Shown: positions 47,574-57,519, counted from the first letter of the stretch. The stretch: DNA of 64,000 bases from Butyrivibrio sp. VCD2006 (GCF_000423925.1 NZ_AUIX01000015.1:113747-177746), one strand, 5' to 3'. Numbers and translations: made by a program. Notes: generated from the letters alone by a model not told the origin.

Positions 47574-49301
47574 ATGAGTGGAACAAAAAGAAAAGGAAAT
47601 ATAGCAGGGATCATTCTTGCTATTTCATTTGGAATATTGGCAATGGTTTACATTGGGTTTGTGGTCTACTTCATGACACATTTTTTATACAATACCTATG
47701 TAAATGATATTCCTGCCTATAAGCTTACTGCCAAGGACATAGAGAAAGAGGTAGTGAGCGGAATCAAACAGTATTCGCTGACAGTAAATTCAAGAGGTGG
47801 CATTACGGACACGATCACTTCGGATGATATAAACCTGTCGCTTCGTATTGACGGACAGTTTGACAGAGCTTTAAAGGAGCAGAATCCATTTTTGTGGCCT
47901 GCGTATCTTTTCAAAGAGACACATATCACTACTGATAATATAGTTGTTTATTCCAAGGAAACTCTTGAAGCAAAACTGGATGGTCTTAACATGTTCCTTC
48001 CTGAAAATGTCAGGGAGCCTGTGGATGCATACATGCCCGATGAATCCGGAGAGGATGGATTTTACATCGTTCCTGAGGATTATGGACAGTCACCAATAAA
48101 AGAGATGGTTATCAGTAGAATAGAGTCCGCAGTCGATGTTCTTGAACCTGAGATTACAATAGAGGATGACTGCTATAAGGTGCCTACTATTTTCTCGGAT
48201 AATCAGGAGCTAAATGATCTTTGCAATAATCTGAATGCATTTTGCAAGGCCAGAATAGTTTATACATTTGGTGATGAGCAGCTCGTTGTCGACGGAACCA
48301 GAATCAAAGAGTGGTGCGATATAGATGGCACCAGCGTCACATTCAACGAGGAAAAGGTAAGGGATTTCGTAAATACCATGGCCCGTCAGTATGACAGCTT
48401 TGGTAAAACCCGCACTATTGTCTCACATACAGGAGAGGAAGTTACTGTCACCGGCGGAGATTATGGCTGGTGGATGGACAGGGGTACTGAGACCAGAGAA
48501 CTTATAGAGGCTGTTAAAAACGGTGAAAAGACCGAGAGAACTCCGGTTTACTATGGCACTGCCAAGCAGTATGGAGAAAACGATTGGGGAGATTCTTATG
48601 TTGAGATCGACCTGACAGCGCAGCATCTCTGGGTTTACAAGGACGGTGCGGTTGCCATTGATTCTGACTTTGTATCAGGCTGTGTAAACAAGGGAAGAAC
48701 GACGCCTACGGGTACCTATGGAATCACATACAAGCAAAGAGATGCAACTCTTGTGGGTGAAAACTATGCATCTGATGTTAAATACTGGATGCCATTTAAT
48801 GGAAACGTAGGTATGCACGATGCCAGCTGGAGATCAGAGTTTGGAAGTTGGTATTACATAATTAACGGTTCACACGGCTGTATCAATCTGCCGACAGAAA
48901 AAGCAGCCCAGATATACGATATCGTCGAGAAGGGTGAGTGCGTATTTGTTTATGGCGGAAAAACAACACCTGAGGCTGTTGTAGAACGAGAAGTAGTTAA
49001 TCCTGAAACAGGCGAAGTAAAAGTAGTCAAAATGCCTATCAGTGCAGCTCAGCAGATGGAAGTGGATGAAAGACTGGCAGCAGAAGCAGCAAATGCGGAG
49101 ACTGTTTCTGAGACAGAAAACACACCTGTAGAGGCTACAACACCACAGCCTACGGAGCCTGCTCCCACTGAAGCACCCGCTGCTGATCCTGCAAATGCTG
49201 AAACACCTGTGGCAGCAGAACCCGCACCTGCAGAAGTACAACCCGCAGAGCCCGCTCCAACCGAGACACCTACTGAGAGCACTGCACCCACGCAAGGATG
49301 A
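47574..49301 (+). CDS. L,D-transpeptidase (YkuD) with N-terminal membrane anchor
   Basis: This is a 575-residue protein. One TM (about 10-35) anchors it outside the membrane. A central region of about 280 residues contains a peptidoglycan-binding-type (PG_binding_4) domain, by inference. The YkuD domain (about 340-460) holds YVEIDLTAQHLWVYKDG and the catalytic segment SHGCINLP with Cys436. A Pro/Ala/Thr-rich tail of about 85 residues follows. It would make 3-3 crosslinks in peptidoglycan or attach proteins to it. GAGGGG lies 12-17 bases upstream, a long spacing. Confidence 0.9.
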   Translation: MSGTKRKGNIAGIILAISFGILAMVYIGFVVYFMTHFLYNTYVNDIPAYKLTAKDIEKEVVSGIKQYSLTVNSRGGITDTITSDDINLSLRIDGQFDRALKEQNPFLWPAYLFKETHITTDNIVVYSKETLEAKLDGLNMFLPENVREPVDAYMPDESGEDGFYIVPEDYGQSPIKEMVISRIESAVDVLEPEITIEDDCYKVPTIFSDNQELNDLCNNLNAFCKARIVYTFGDEQLVVDGTRIKEWCDIDGTSVTFNEEKVRDFVNTMARQYDSFGKTRTIVSHTGEEVTVTGGDYGWWMDRGTETRELIEAVKNGEKTERTPVYYGTAKQYGENDWGDSYVEIDLTAQHLWVYKDGAVAIDSDFVSGCVNKGRTTPTGTYGITYKQRDATLVGENYASDVKYWMPFNGNVGMHDASWRSEFGSWYYIINGSHGCINLPTEKAAQIYDIVEKGECVFVYGGKTTPEAVVEREVVNPETGEVKVVKMPISAAQQMEVDERLAAEAANAETVSETENTPVEATTPQPTEPAPTEAPAADPANAETPVAAEPAPAEVQPAEPAPTETPTESTAPTQG

Positions 49302-49388
49302 TGATTTAATCATATTGGCGATAACCTATGCATAATTGAAATAATTATGCTTGGAGATATCTCAACCAAAATTATACCGAAAAAATGA

Positions 49389-49447
49389 GGGGCAAATGAC
49401 ATACTCTGGGTTCAGCATCGCTGAGCGTAGAGTGCGCCATTTGCCCC
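49389..49447. terminator. Long hairpin between the transpeptidase and MATE genes
   Basis: GGGGCAAATG at 49389-49398 pairs with CATTTGCCCC at 49438-49447, with further inner pairing (CTCT/AGAG). No T-run follows, so it may be attenuator-like or stabilising. Confidence 0.65.
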
Positions 49448-49474
49448 GTATTATTCCAGAAAGGTTTTAACAAA

Positions 49475-50815
49475 ATGAGTAAGAACAGCGGAAGAAGAGA
49501 AATGATGACGAAGACACCGATACCGAAGTTGATACTGACGTTATCGGTACCGACCATAATCAGCATGCTCGTAACTGCAATATATAACACTGCAGACACT
49601 TTCTTTGTGGGAAGAATATCCACACAGGCTACAGCAGCTGTCGGACTCGTTTTCACTGTTATGGCCCTGATACAGGCCATAGGCTTCTTTTGCGGACACG
49701 GATCAGGTAACTACCTCTCAAGAATGCTTGGGGCAGGAAACCACAAGGAAGCTAATGAGATGGCATCCTCCGGCTTTGCGCTTGCTCTTATAATCGGGAT
49801 CATCATAGCAGTTGTCGGAAACATGTATATTGAACAGCTTTCATTCATGATAGGTGCAACAGAGACTACTCTTGAGGATACTCAGAATTACATGAGAATC
49901 ATCCTTCTCGGAGCACCCTTTATGATCGGACAGTTCGTTATTAACAATCAGCTCAGATTCCAGGGAAGTGCCATGTATGCCATGGTAGGCCTTATGTGCG
50001 GCGCTGTGATGAATATGGGTCTTGATCCGCTACTTATTTTTGTATTCGGCCTTGGAGTAAGAGGCGCAGCAATCGCGACAATCGCAGGTCAGATCACAAG
50101 CTTTTTTGTTCTATTTATGGGGAGCATGAAAGGTGAGAATATCAGACTTAGTCTCGCAAACGTCCACTTAAATCTGCATTTCCTTAAGGAGATAATCAAC
50201 GGCGGAGCACCTTCACTTTTCAGACAGGGTATGGCTGCCATTGCAACACTTCTTCTTAATACAGCAGCCGGAAGTCTTGGCGGAGATGCTGCCATTGCCG
50301 GAATGTCCATAACAACCCGTGTCATGATGATGATGATGTCTGCCCTTATCGGATTTGGACAGGGATATCAGCCTGTCTGCTCATTTAACTATGGAGCAGG
50401 ACTTAAGAAAAGAGTACGTGAGGGTTATTTTTTCTGTGTAAAGTACTCAACCTTATTCCTTCTGGTTGTTGGAACGGTATGTTTTGCGTTCGCACCGCAG
50501 GTAATAGGGCTGTTTCGTGATGATAAGGATGTAATTGCTGTCGGAACAGTGGCCTTAAGATGTCAGTCCGCCACACTTCCGCTTGGAGGAGTTTTAGTCA
50601 TTTCCAATATGATGCTTCAGTCCATCGGAAAAGGATTAAAGGCAACCATCACTTCATCGGCAAGAAACGGTATATTTTTCATACCTCTTATACTCATACT
50701 CCCCAGAATACTTGGTATTCTCGGAGTCGAGATAACACAGGCCTGCGCTGATGTTCTGTCACTTCTACTTACAGTTCCTCTTGCAGCCTCAGAACTTAAA
50801 CAATTTAAGGATTAA
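49475..50815 (+). CDS. MATE-family efflux transporter
   Basis: This is a 446-residue inner-membrane protein with about 12 TM helices. It starts MSKNSGRREMMTKTPIPKLI and has SVPTIISMLVTAIYNTADTF and GHGSGNYLSRMLGAG. It belongs to the NorM/DinF-like branch, different from the gene at 21857. It exports drugs or metabolites using Na+ or H+. The 360-bp inverted repeat begins 5 bases after its stop. Confidence 0.92.
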   Translation: MSKNSGRREMMTKTPIPKLILTLSVPTIISMLVTAIYNTADTFFVGRISTQATAAVGLVFTVMALIQAIGFFCGHGSGNYLSRMLGAGNHKEANEMASSGFALALIIGIIIAVVGNMYIEQLSFMIGATETTLEDTQNYMRIILLGAPFMIGQFVINNQLRFQGSAMYAMVGLMCGAVMNMGLDPLLIFVFGLGVRGAAIATIAGQITSFFVLFMGSMKGENIRLSLANVHLNLHFLKEIINGGAPSLFRQGMAAIATLLLNTAAGSLGGDAAIAGMSITTRVMMMMMSALIGFGQGYQPVCSFNYGAGLKKRVREGYFFCVKYSTLFLLVVGTVCFAFAPQVIGLFRDDKDVIAVGTVALRCQSATLPLGGVLVISNMMLQSIGKGLKATITSSARNGIFFIPLILILPRILGILGVEITQACADVLSLLLTVPLAASELKQFKD

Positions 50816-50820
50816 CATTT

Positions 50821-51180
50821 TACTTCCCATACCCAAAAGGCACTAGGCTTCGGCCTCTTCTGGCCTTTTGGCAATATCTATGTCTCTGTAGGCACCGGAC
50901 AGGCTCACTTCTTACTTCCGTGCCTCAAAACATTTCAAAATATGCCACGGGTTATATGAATGTGTGATTTTGCATAACTCATAATTTTCAGACGGTACCG
51001 GCAGTGCTACCGTCTGAAAATTACTCAAACATGTTGCAAAATCACACATATAACCCGTGGCATATTTTGGAATTTCGGCATAGGAAGTAAGAAGTGAGCC
51101 TGTCCGGTGCCACAGAGACATAGATTTTTGAGTAGATTCAGAAGAGGCCGAAGCCTAGTGCCTTTTGGATAAGGGAAGTA
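50821..51180. repeat. 360-bp near-perfect inverted repeat (hairpin element)
   Basis: The arms 50821-50999 and 51002-51180 match over most of their length: TACTTCCC ends, AAAAGGCACTAGGCTTCGGC, GGCACCGGACAGGCTCACTT, AAAATATGCCACGGGTTATA, and CAGACGGTA/TACCGTCTG at the centre near 51000. The longest mismatch patch is about 15-20 bases, near 50861 and 51130. No ORF fills it. A 105-bp relative is at 26647. Confidence 0.92.
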
Positions 51181-51215
51181 TTTTAGATTTTTATCATTAA
51201 ATCTTAAAATTAATT

Positions 51216-51253
51216 TTCGGGTATTTAATGGCCGGAGTAATGTTTTACCCGAA
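51216..51253 (+). promoter_or_regulatory. Inverted repeat upstream of the EAL operon
   Basis: TTCGGGTA and TACCCGAA form an 8-bp perfect inverted repeat. TATACT at 51279-51284 is a possible -10. It could be an operator for the gene group starting at 51364. Confidence 0.4.
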
Positions 51254-51363
51254 TAATTAATGTTATTATGATATTAGTTATACTATGCACCAAATAGTTT
51301 TTGGATTTAAAAAGTAATATGTATTTCCTATAAGACAAAATCGTCCTGATCCGGGGGACTAAC

Positions 51364-53268
51364 ATGGTTAATTGGGATTATAGCTATATTATTCCGAGCT
51401 TTATGATTTTGATCATTATTATGGGGTACTATTTCGCATTGCCAAGACTACCCATAAGGATGAACAAAACATATCTGGCTATTCTGATAGTCGAGGGAAT
51501 GGTAATAATTTTTGATGTGTTTGCCAGTTGGGCTGACAATATGTACGCTGTATTGCCGGCATGGCTTCTGGTTGTATTGAATTCAGCTTTTTTTCTGGCA
51601 TTTCTTGTTCGAGCTTATCTTTTCTTTGAAATTACCATTACTATTCTCAGGCTGAATCTATGGAAAAATAAGCTAAGTGGATTTATTCTTTCGCTTCCCT
51701 ATTTTGTTTCGCTGTCTATAGTTTTGATAGGCTTTTTCAGAGGAACCGTTTTTTATATTGATGAAAACGGATATCATCAGGGCGCATTTTATCCTGTGAT
51801 TTACCTTTGTCTTTATTTCTATTTGGCGGTTTCTTTTGTAACAATCTATAAATATCGCCATAAGATACGACGCAGAAATGAGAGAGTCAGCACGGTAAGT
51901 TTCAATATTATTCTTCTTTTGGGGTCGATTTTCAGGATAATATTTCCCACATTGCTGATCTATGATACCTTTTGCCTGATGGCATCTATTGTGCTTTATC
52001 TGTCATTTGGTAATCCTGAGTATTACTTAGAGCGCAGGAATATGGCGTTTAACAGTAAGGCTCTAAGGAGTTATATCGAGGAAAATGAAGGCCGCGGAAG
52101 GTTCAAAATGCTTGCATTTTGTATCCGCGATTACCATGATGTCAGGGAAATCTATGGCAGTACTCAGATGAATCAGGGAATAGCGATGATTTCCAACTTT
52201 TTGAAAAGTAACTATCCTGAATGTCTTGAGTTCTATTATCAGGGTGGCAGGTTCATTATCTTAGGTGATGTAACAATGAATTGGGAGGATATTCATGAGG
52301 AAATGAGGCATAGATTCATGCTTCCATGGAAATCCGATGATGCTGAACTGTATCTGGAGGCCGGATTTGCTCTGATTGACTGCTCAAAGGGCTATAACTC
52401 TGCGGATGAGGTGCTGAATATTATCGGAGTTATGCTGGAAAAGGCGGATGCACTGGGAAGTGATTTCAATATTCTGGCGGATGAGAATGCTCTTGCGGAT
52501 TTTGAGGAGAGAATTTCACTTAAGCGTTCCATGGAGAATGCAATCGATAAGAGAGAGGTTGAGGTATTCCTTCAGCCAATTGTAGCAGCTAAAAGCAGAA
52601 AGGTTGTCGGAGCGGAGGCACTTGCAAGGATACGTGATAGCGAAGGTGATATAATTCCACCATCAGCTTTTATTCCGCTTGCTGAAAAGAACGGAAGAAT
52701 AAATCAGCTCGGTGAACAGGTATTTGAGAAGGTTTGCCAGTTTATAGCCGAAAATGAAACAGAGAAATGGGGCTTGTTTTTCATAAATGTAAACCTGTCC
52801 CCGATTCAGTTTATGAGATCGGATCTTGGAAAGAGATTTCTATCAACGATCAAGGCCTATGGGGTTTCACCTGACAAGATACATCTTGAGATAACAGAAG
52901 AAGCCATGATCGATGAGCAGCAGATGGAAAAGCAGATACAGATCATGCAAAGGGATGACTTTAAGTTTGTGCTCGATGATTATGGAAAGGGGTATTCTAA
53001 TCTTACAAGATTAAAGAAGAGTCCCTTCATTAACGTAAAGCTTGATATGGAAATTGTCTGGGACTACTGCAATCATGAGGATGAAATTCTTCCGATGATG
53101 GTTGAAGCTTTTAAAAGGATGAATTTTGAGATCACTGCTGAGGGAATTGAAACAGAAGAGATGGCAAGGAAAATGACGGATGTAGGCTGCGATTATCTTC
53201 AGGGCATGTTGTTCTCTTCACCACTTCCGCTTGATGATTTTTTGAAAAAATATAAGACTATAGAATAA
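51364..53268 (+). CDS. Membrane c-di-GMP phosphodiesterase (7TM, degenerate GGDEF, EAL)
   Basis: This is a 634-residue inner-membrane protein. About seven TM helices span residues 8-220, ending in FGNPEYYLERRNMAFN. A degenerate GGDEF-like domain follows (YYQGGRFIILG replaces GGDEF, so no cyclase activity is expected). The EAL domain (about 390-630) has EAL at 418-420 in GAEALARI, FVLDDYGKGYSNL and EGIETEEM, with key residues present. It would hydrolyse c-di-GMP to pGpG. GGGGGAC lies just before the ATG. It is the first gene of the signalling cluster. Confidence 0.9.
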   Translation: MVNWDYSYIIPSFMILIIIMGYYFALPRLPIRMNKTYLAILIVEGMVIIFDVFASWADNMYAVLPAWLLVVLNSAFFLAFLVRAYLFFEITITILRLNLWKNKLSGFILSLPYFVSLSIVLIGFFRGTVFYIDENGYHQGAFYPVIYLCLYFYLAVSFVTIYKYRHKIRRRNERVSTVSFNIILLLGSIFRIIFPTLLIYDTFCLMASIVLYLSFGNPEYYLERRNMAFNSKALRSYIEENEGRGRFKMLAFCIRDYHDVREIYGSTQMNQGIAMISNFLKSNYPECLEFYYQGGRFIILGDVTMNWEDIHEEMRHRFMLPWKSDDAELYLEAGFALIDCSKGYNSADEVLNIIGVMLEKADALGSDFNILADENALADFEERISLKRSMENAIDKREVEVFLQPIVAAKSRKVVGAEALARIRDSEGDIIPPSAFIPLAEKNGRINQLGEQVFEKVCQFIAENETEKWGLFFINVNLSPIQFMRSDLGKRFLSTIKAYGVSPDKIHLEITEEAMIDEQQMEKQIQIMQRDDFKFVLDDYGKGYSNLTRLKKSPFINVKLDMEIVWDYCNHEDEILPMMVEAFKRMNFEITAEGIETEEMARKMTDVGCDYLQGMLFSSPLPLDDFLKKYKTIE

Positions 53269-53283
53269 AAGGAATGCGAAGCT

Positions 53284-53652
53284 ATGGAACTTAAGAGATT
53301 AGAAAACAATTTTACTGTATGCAAGGTGGAGGATTTCTCAGGAGTTGATATGAACAGGGAGTTTGTTTTCGTGGGAAAAACAGATGAAGAGATATCCCTT
53401 GTTTGTGACACAGAGATTGTTCCTGATAACACCACTGAGAGAAGTGATGGATGGAAGGCCTTCAGAATCGAGGGGAAACTGGACTTTACCCTGATCGGTA
53501 TTCTGTCGAAAATATCTACTGCCCTTGCTAAGAATAATATAGGTATTTTCGCGGTTTCTACATATAACACGGATTATATTCTTGTCAAAGCTGAGGACTT
53601 TGAAAAAGCGATGGCGGTCCTTGATGAAAAAGGCTATCGCATTACGGGTTAA
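53284..53652 (+). CDS. ACT-domain protein
   Basis: This is a 122-residue cytoplasmic protein. The C-terminal ACT fold is seen in IGILSKISTALAKNNIGIFAVSTYNTDYILVK; the N-terminal half may be a second ACT-like unit. Such proteins bind amino acids or act as small regulatory subunits. It lies 15 bases after the EAL gene and 6 before the kinase gene. Its role in c-di-GMP signalling is unknown. Confidence 0.8.
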   Translation: MELKRLENNFTVCKVEDFSGVDMNREFVFVGKTDEEISLVCDTEIVPDNTTERSDGWKAFRIEGKLDFTLIGILSKISTALAKNNIGIFAVSTYNTDYILVKAEDFEKAMAVLDEKGYRITG

Positions 53653-53658
53653 GCGGCA

Positions 53659-55305
53659 ATGGATTTAAACAAGATTCTCGGTGCTCATCGTATAAAATTC
53701 ATAATCTATGTAATCCTTACTCTCCTTAGTCTTTTTATGGGAGGCGTGGCATTATCCTACAAATGGGAAATTTTGTGGGTTCTCTTTTTTACGCTCCTTT
53801 TTGCCTTTTTCCTTGTTATGTCAGCATTTATTTACATATCCGGCCAAAGGGACAGTGCTTATGAGACACTAAGAAGGCAGAAGGAAATCGATGAAGAGGA
53901 TGCCAGGCGCAGAATGGAATATTTTGCGAATATGTCGCATGAGCTAAGGACTCCTATAAATGCTATTTTGGGTTATGATGAGCTGATACTTCGCGAATAT
54001 AATGATCCTGCGCTCAGGCAGTATGCCTACAATATACGTTCTGCAGGAAATACTCTTTTGTCACTTATAAATGATTCACTTGATTACTCCAGGATTGAAG
54101 CCGGAAAAATGGAGCTTTTCATAGCCGAATATGACCTTGGGATGGTGGTTGAGGATATGGTGAGTCTCATCCGTCCAAGGGCTCTTGCCAAGGGATTGGA
54201 TCTAAAGGGATATGTTAATGAAAATATTCCGAGGAGGCTCTACGGTGATGCTGACAGATTAAAGCAGTGTATAGCCAATCTTCTCACTAATTCGGTCAAG
54301 TATACCGATGAGGGAGAAATAGATTTTTCCATTGATTATGAGGCTATCCCCAGAAGGCAGAATTCGGATACTGATGAGATATTCCTTAAAGTATCAATAA
54401 GAGATACCGGAATCGGAATAAGAGATGAAGATTTAAAGAAGCTCTTTATGCCCTTTGAGCGTATAGAAGAGGATAAGATAAAAAATATAGAGGGAAGCGG
54501 TCTCGGGCTTTCGATTGTGAGAAAGATACTTTCACTTATGGATTCCGATCTTGAGGTTGAGAGTATCTACGGAGAGGGAAGTAACTTCCATTTTTCAATC
54601 AGACAGAAGGTGGCAGACAGTGAGCCTGTAGGCGATCTGGAGCAGAATTATGTCAGAAATGTAGCAGATAAGAGTAACTTTAAGATAAACTTTACTGCTC
54701 CTGATGCGAGGGTGCTTGTCGTTGATGACGCGGAGCTCAATCTTTCGGTTATGGAAGGTTTGCTCGGCGGGACCGGGATACAGGTTGACTCCGCTCTTTC
54801 AGCCATGACAGGACTTGAGATGGCTGAGAAAAATGATTACGACCTGATATTTGTAGACCTCAAAATGCCGGGATTAAACGGCGGTGAGATGATACGAAGA
54901 CTTCACGGTGAGTTTGACAAAAAGGGAGAGAAGGGTAAAAGGCATAATTACCCGGGCGGTAAGTCCCGTAGAAATCACTCATCCAATGCTGAAAACACTA
55001 AAGCGGATGATGGGAGAAATACAAAATTACGAAACAGAAAGACTCCCTGCATAGCACTTACGGCAGGGGCGCTTCAGGAGACAAAGAGTGAGTATAAAAA
55101 GCTTGGTTTTACCGACTATCTGTTAAAGCCTATTGTTTATACGGAGCTTGAAATGATCCTTGGAAGATATCTGCCAAAGGAGAAGATAAAGAAGGTTTCA
55201 GATAGTGGCAGAAGGAGTAAAAATAAGGATTTACCGCTTCTTGCAACTGAGGAGAAGCTCAGGGAAGCATATGAAATATTAGCAAATCGGGAGCATTTAA
55301 ATTGA
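53659..55305 (+). CDS. Hybrid histidine kinase with receiver
   Basis: This is a 548-residue inner-membrane protein with only two TM helices (about 12-58) and no large outer sensor. DHp has His94 in MSHELRTPINAILGY. HATPase has the N box (NLLTNSVKYT) and GSGLGLSI. A receiver (about 352-500) has Asp400 in LIFVDLKMPGLNG, with an unusual basic insert of about 45 residues (GEKGKRHNYPGGKSRRNH) before TPCIALTAG. It is the only protein of the cluster with an intact kinase catalytic domain, so it may be the phosphate source for the others. The next gene overlaps by 4 bases (TTGA). Confidence 0.9.
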   Translation: MDLNKILGAHRIKFIIYVILTLLSLFMGGVALSYKWEILWVLFFTLLFAFFLVMSAFIYISGQRDSAYETLRRQKEIDEEDARRRMEYFANMSHELRTPINAILGYDELILREYNDPALRQYAYNIRSAGNTLLSLINDSLDYSRIEAGKMELFIAEYDLGMVVEDMVSLIRPRALAKGLDLKGYVNENIPRRLYGDADRLKQCIANLLTNSVKYTDEGEIDFSIDYEAIPRRQNSDTDEIFLKVSIRDTGIGIRDEDLKKLFMPFERIEEDKIKNIEGSGLGLSIVRKILSLMDSDLEVESIYGEGSNFHFSIRQKVADSEPVGDLEQNYVRNVADKSNFKINFTAPDARVLVVDDAELNLSVMEGLLGGTGIQVDSALSAMTGLEMAEKNDYDLIFVDLKMPGLNGGEMIRRLHGEFDKKGEKGKRHNYPGGKSRRNHSSNAENTKADDGRNTKLRNRKTPCIALTAGALQETKSEYKKLGFTDYLLKPIVYTELEMILGRYLPKEKIKKVSDSGRRSKNKDLPLLATEEKLREAYEILANREHLN

Positions 55306-57131
55306 TACTAAAATACAATATTTTTCTGGAACTTGCAGTAGTTCCGCTAAATTTCATATTGTGTGTGTTCTTTAGAATCAGATACACGGAGAATACCAGG
55401 GTAAACAGAGAGTTTAAGTTTCTGGCTTCTCTGGTTTTCTGGGGAACGGTTGTGGACGTGGTAGATGCAATATTGCTTAGTCTCGGGCCCAGGGTTCCGA
55501 TTTTTCTCATGTATCTGATGAACACAGCCAACTATCTTCTGGCTACCTTTGGAGCATATCAGTTCATAAGATATGTTATCTCCTATGTAGGGGAACAGTT
55601 CAGCAGGACTACAGGCGCCTTTATTAACAGAGTGCTTCTTGGGATTTACGTGATAATGCTATTGCAGAACTTTTTTACAGGCACGGTTTTTGCATATGTT
55701 GATGGAAGGGGTACCGCAGTAGGACCACTTTTCATGATGGTTGTGTATGCGTATCCACTCTACTATATTCTTTATGGCGGAGTGTTTATTCTAAGTCATT
55801 CCGAGAGCTATGCGAAAAAGATGAAATACGCACTGGCTGTTACATTTATATTTATGATTGCTCTTTATGCGCTTCAGATGTTCTTGTACAGAAATCTTCT
55901 GGTGACCTTTTTTGCGGCTTCGCTGGCTATTCTTGTAATGTTTCTTACACTTGAAACTCCCGATTATGTGAAGCTGAGAAAGACTCTTGAGGAGCTGTCA
56001 ATTTCCAAGAGAGAGCTTGAGGCATCCAACATCAGGGCAACTGAGGGAAGCCGTGCGAAGACAAGGTTTCTGGCTCAGATGTCAAACGATATACGCACTC
56101 CTGTCAATGCGATAATGGGCTACTCCAATCTTATACTTGCAGATACAAATGAGGAGACAACAAAGGAATATTCAAGACGTGTAAAGATTTCAGCAAAACG
56201 TCTTCTGACCTTTTTTGAAAACGTGCTCAATTACGTATCCGAGGAGTCGGATGAAAATGGTCCAAGGCGACTGCCGTCCATGGCAGATCTCATTGAGAGA
56301 ATGGATGAGAGTGAGTTTTTGGATGAAAGCGATGAGGATGGAGATCGCAAGCTCCGTGGGGCTCATGACATGAGAATTCTTGTTGTGGATGATGCTCCCC
56401 TTAACCTTGATCTGATGCACAGGATGCTCACATCCATGGGATTTACGGTGGATACGGCAAGTGATGGTCAGAAGGCTATTTTACAGGTAAGGAAGTTTAG
56501 ATATGATCTGATTTTCATGGATCATCTGATGCCGGTTATGGATGGAATAGAGGCATTAAGAACACTTCGAAGTGAGAGACTTTGCGATAATACTCCGATC
56601 ATAATGCTTACTGCCAATGCAATTGCAGGAGAAGAGGAAAAGTATCTGAAGGAGGGCTTTGCCACATATCTTACCAAGCCCTTTACAGAAGACAGCGTGA
56701 GGGAAGTGCTTAAGAAGCACCTTCCCAAGAAGGGCGAGAAGTTCGATAGTGATTTGGATCTTAGTGCCTGGGAGAATCTTCAGGAGAAGTTCCCGATGCT
56801 TAGAGTTGCGCATGCAAGGGAATATCTTCTCCATGACATAGGGCTGTATAAAAAGATACTCATGGCATATTCTGAGGAGGATATCGGAAGCAGGCTTTCA
56901 AATGCTGTGAGAAATGCGAATTATAATGAAGCAATGTCACTTATCATGTCAGAGAAGGATATGGCGAGTTTGATAGGTGCTGACAATCTTCTGAAAATTG
57001 CAGAGAAGCTTGAAGCACTATGCAGGAGGAAGGAATTTGAGCCTTTAAGAGAGCGCATAGGCGCCTTTATTGAGGAGAAGGATGCACTTTCAGATGCTGT
57101 ATATGAGAGGCTGCAGGTGGAAAAAGAGTGA
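55302..57131 (+). CDS. 7TM pseudo-histidine-kinase with receiver and degenerate HPt
   Basis: This is a 609-residue inner-membrane protein with a TTG start overlapping the previous stop and GGGAG about 10 bases upstream. Seven TM helices (about 5-220) end in FLTLETPDYVKL. A DHp-like helix follows as FLAQMSNDIRTPVNAIMGY, where Asn262 replaces the phospho-His. There is no HATPase. The receiver has Asp407 in FMDHLMPVMDG and is intact. The C-terminal HPt-like bundle has MSEKDMASLIGADNL, with Ser near 550 in place of His. It looks like a scaffold or receiver target that cannot autophosphorylate. Confidence 0.88.
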   Translation: MILKYNIFLELAVVPLNFILCVFFRIRYTENTRVNREFKFLASLVFWGTVVDVVDAILLSLGPRVPIFLMYLMNTANYLLATFGAYQFIRYVISYVGEQFSRTTGAFINRVLLGIYVIMLLQNFFTGTVFAYVDGRGTAVGPLFMMVVYAYPLYYILYGGVFILSHSESYAKKMKYALAVTFIFMIALYALQMFLYRNLLVTFFAASLAILVMFLTLETPDYVKLRKTLEELSISKRELEASNIRATEGSRAKTRFLAQMSNDIRTPVNAIMGYSNLILADTNEETTKEYSRRVKISAKRLLTFFENVLNYVSEESDENGPRRLPSMADLIERMDESEFLDESDEDGDRKLRGAHDMRILVVDDAPLNLDLMHRMLTSMGFTVDTASDGQKAILQVRKFRYDLIFMDHLMPVMDGIEALRTLRSERLCDNTPIIMLTANAIAGEEEKYLKEGFATYLTKPFTEDSVREVLKKHLPKKGEKFDSDLDLSAWENLQEKFPMLRVAHAREYLLHDIGLYKKILMAYSEEDIGSRLSNAVRNANYNEAMSLIMSEKDMASLIGADNLLKIAEKLEALCRRKEFEPLRERIGAFIEEKDALSDAVYERLQVEKE

Positions 57132-57496
57132 GCAGAAACATACTATTAATAGATGATTCAGCTGCGGAGAGACTGTATTTGTCGGAGCTGATAAAGAAAA
57201 TTGAAGATGTGGACGTTGATGTGGCAGACGGTGCTGATGAAGCGATGGAGAAGCTTTTATCAAAGAAGTATGATCTGATTTTCATTGATTATTACATGCC
57301 AACACTTAGCGGAACTGAACTTCTGGAGGAAATACTAAGTCAGAATCCCGGGGGTAATGCTGAGACGAAGGCAGTAGTCCTGGGAAGCGCTGCCGATTTT
57401 CGAGGGGATTTTTTGAAGGTGAGTTCATTTATTAATTATCTGGAAAAGCCGGTAGAATTTAACATGCTAAAGGCTGCGATTTCTATGTATGCTTAA
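57128..57496 (+). CDS. Single-domain response regulator
   Basis: This is a 122-residue receiver-only protein with a GTG start overlapping the previous stop (GTGA). Phospho-acceptor Asp54 is in LIFIDYYMPTLSG, acidic pocket Asp9-Asp10 in LLIDDSAAE, and Lys in YLEKPVEF. It may shuttle phosphate between the HPt and kinase proteins of the cluster. Confidence 0.88.
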   Translation: MSRNILLIDDSAAERLYLSELIKKIEDVDVDVADGADEAMEKLLSKKYDLIFIDYYMPTLSGTELLEEILSQNPGGNAETKAVVLGSAADFRGDFLKVSSFINYLEKPVEFNMLKAAISMYA

Positions 57497-57519
57497 GTTT
57501 TTGATGAAGGGGGAACCGG

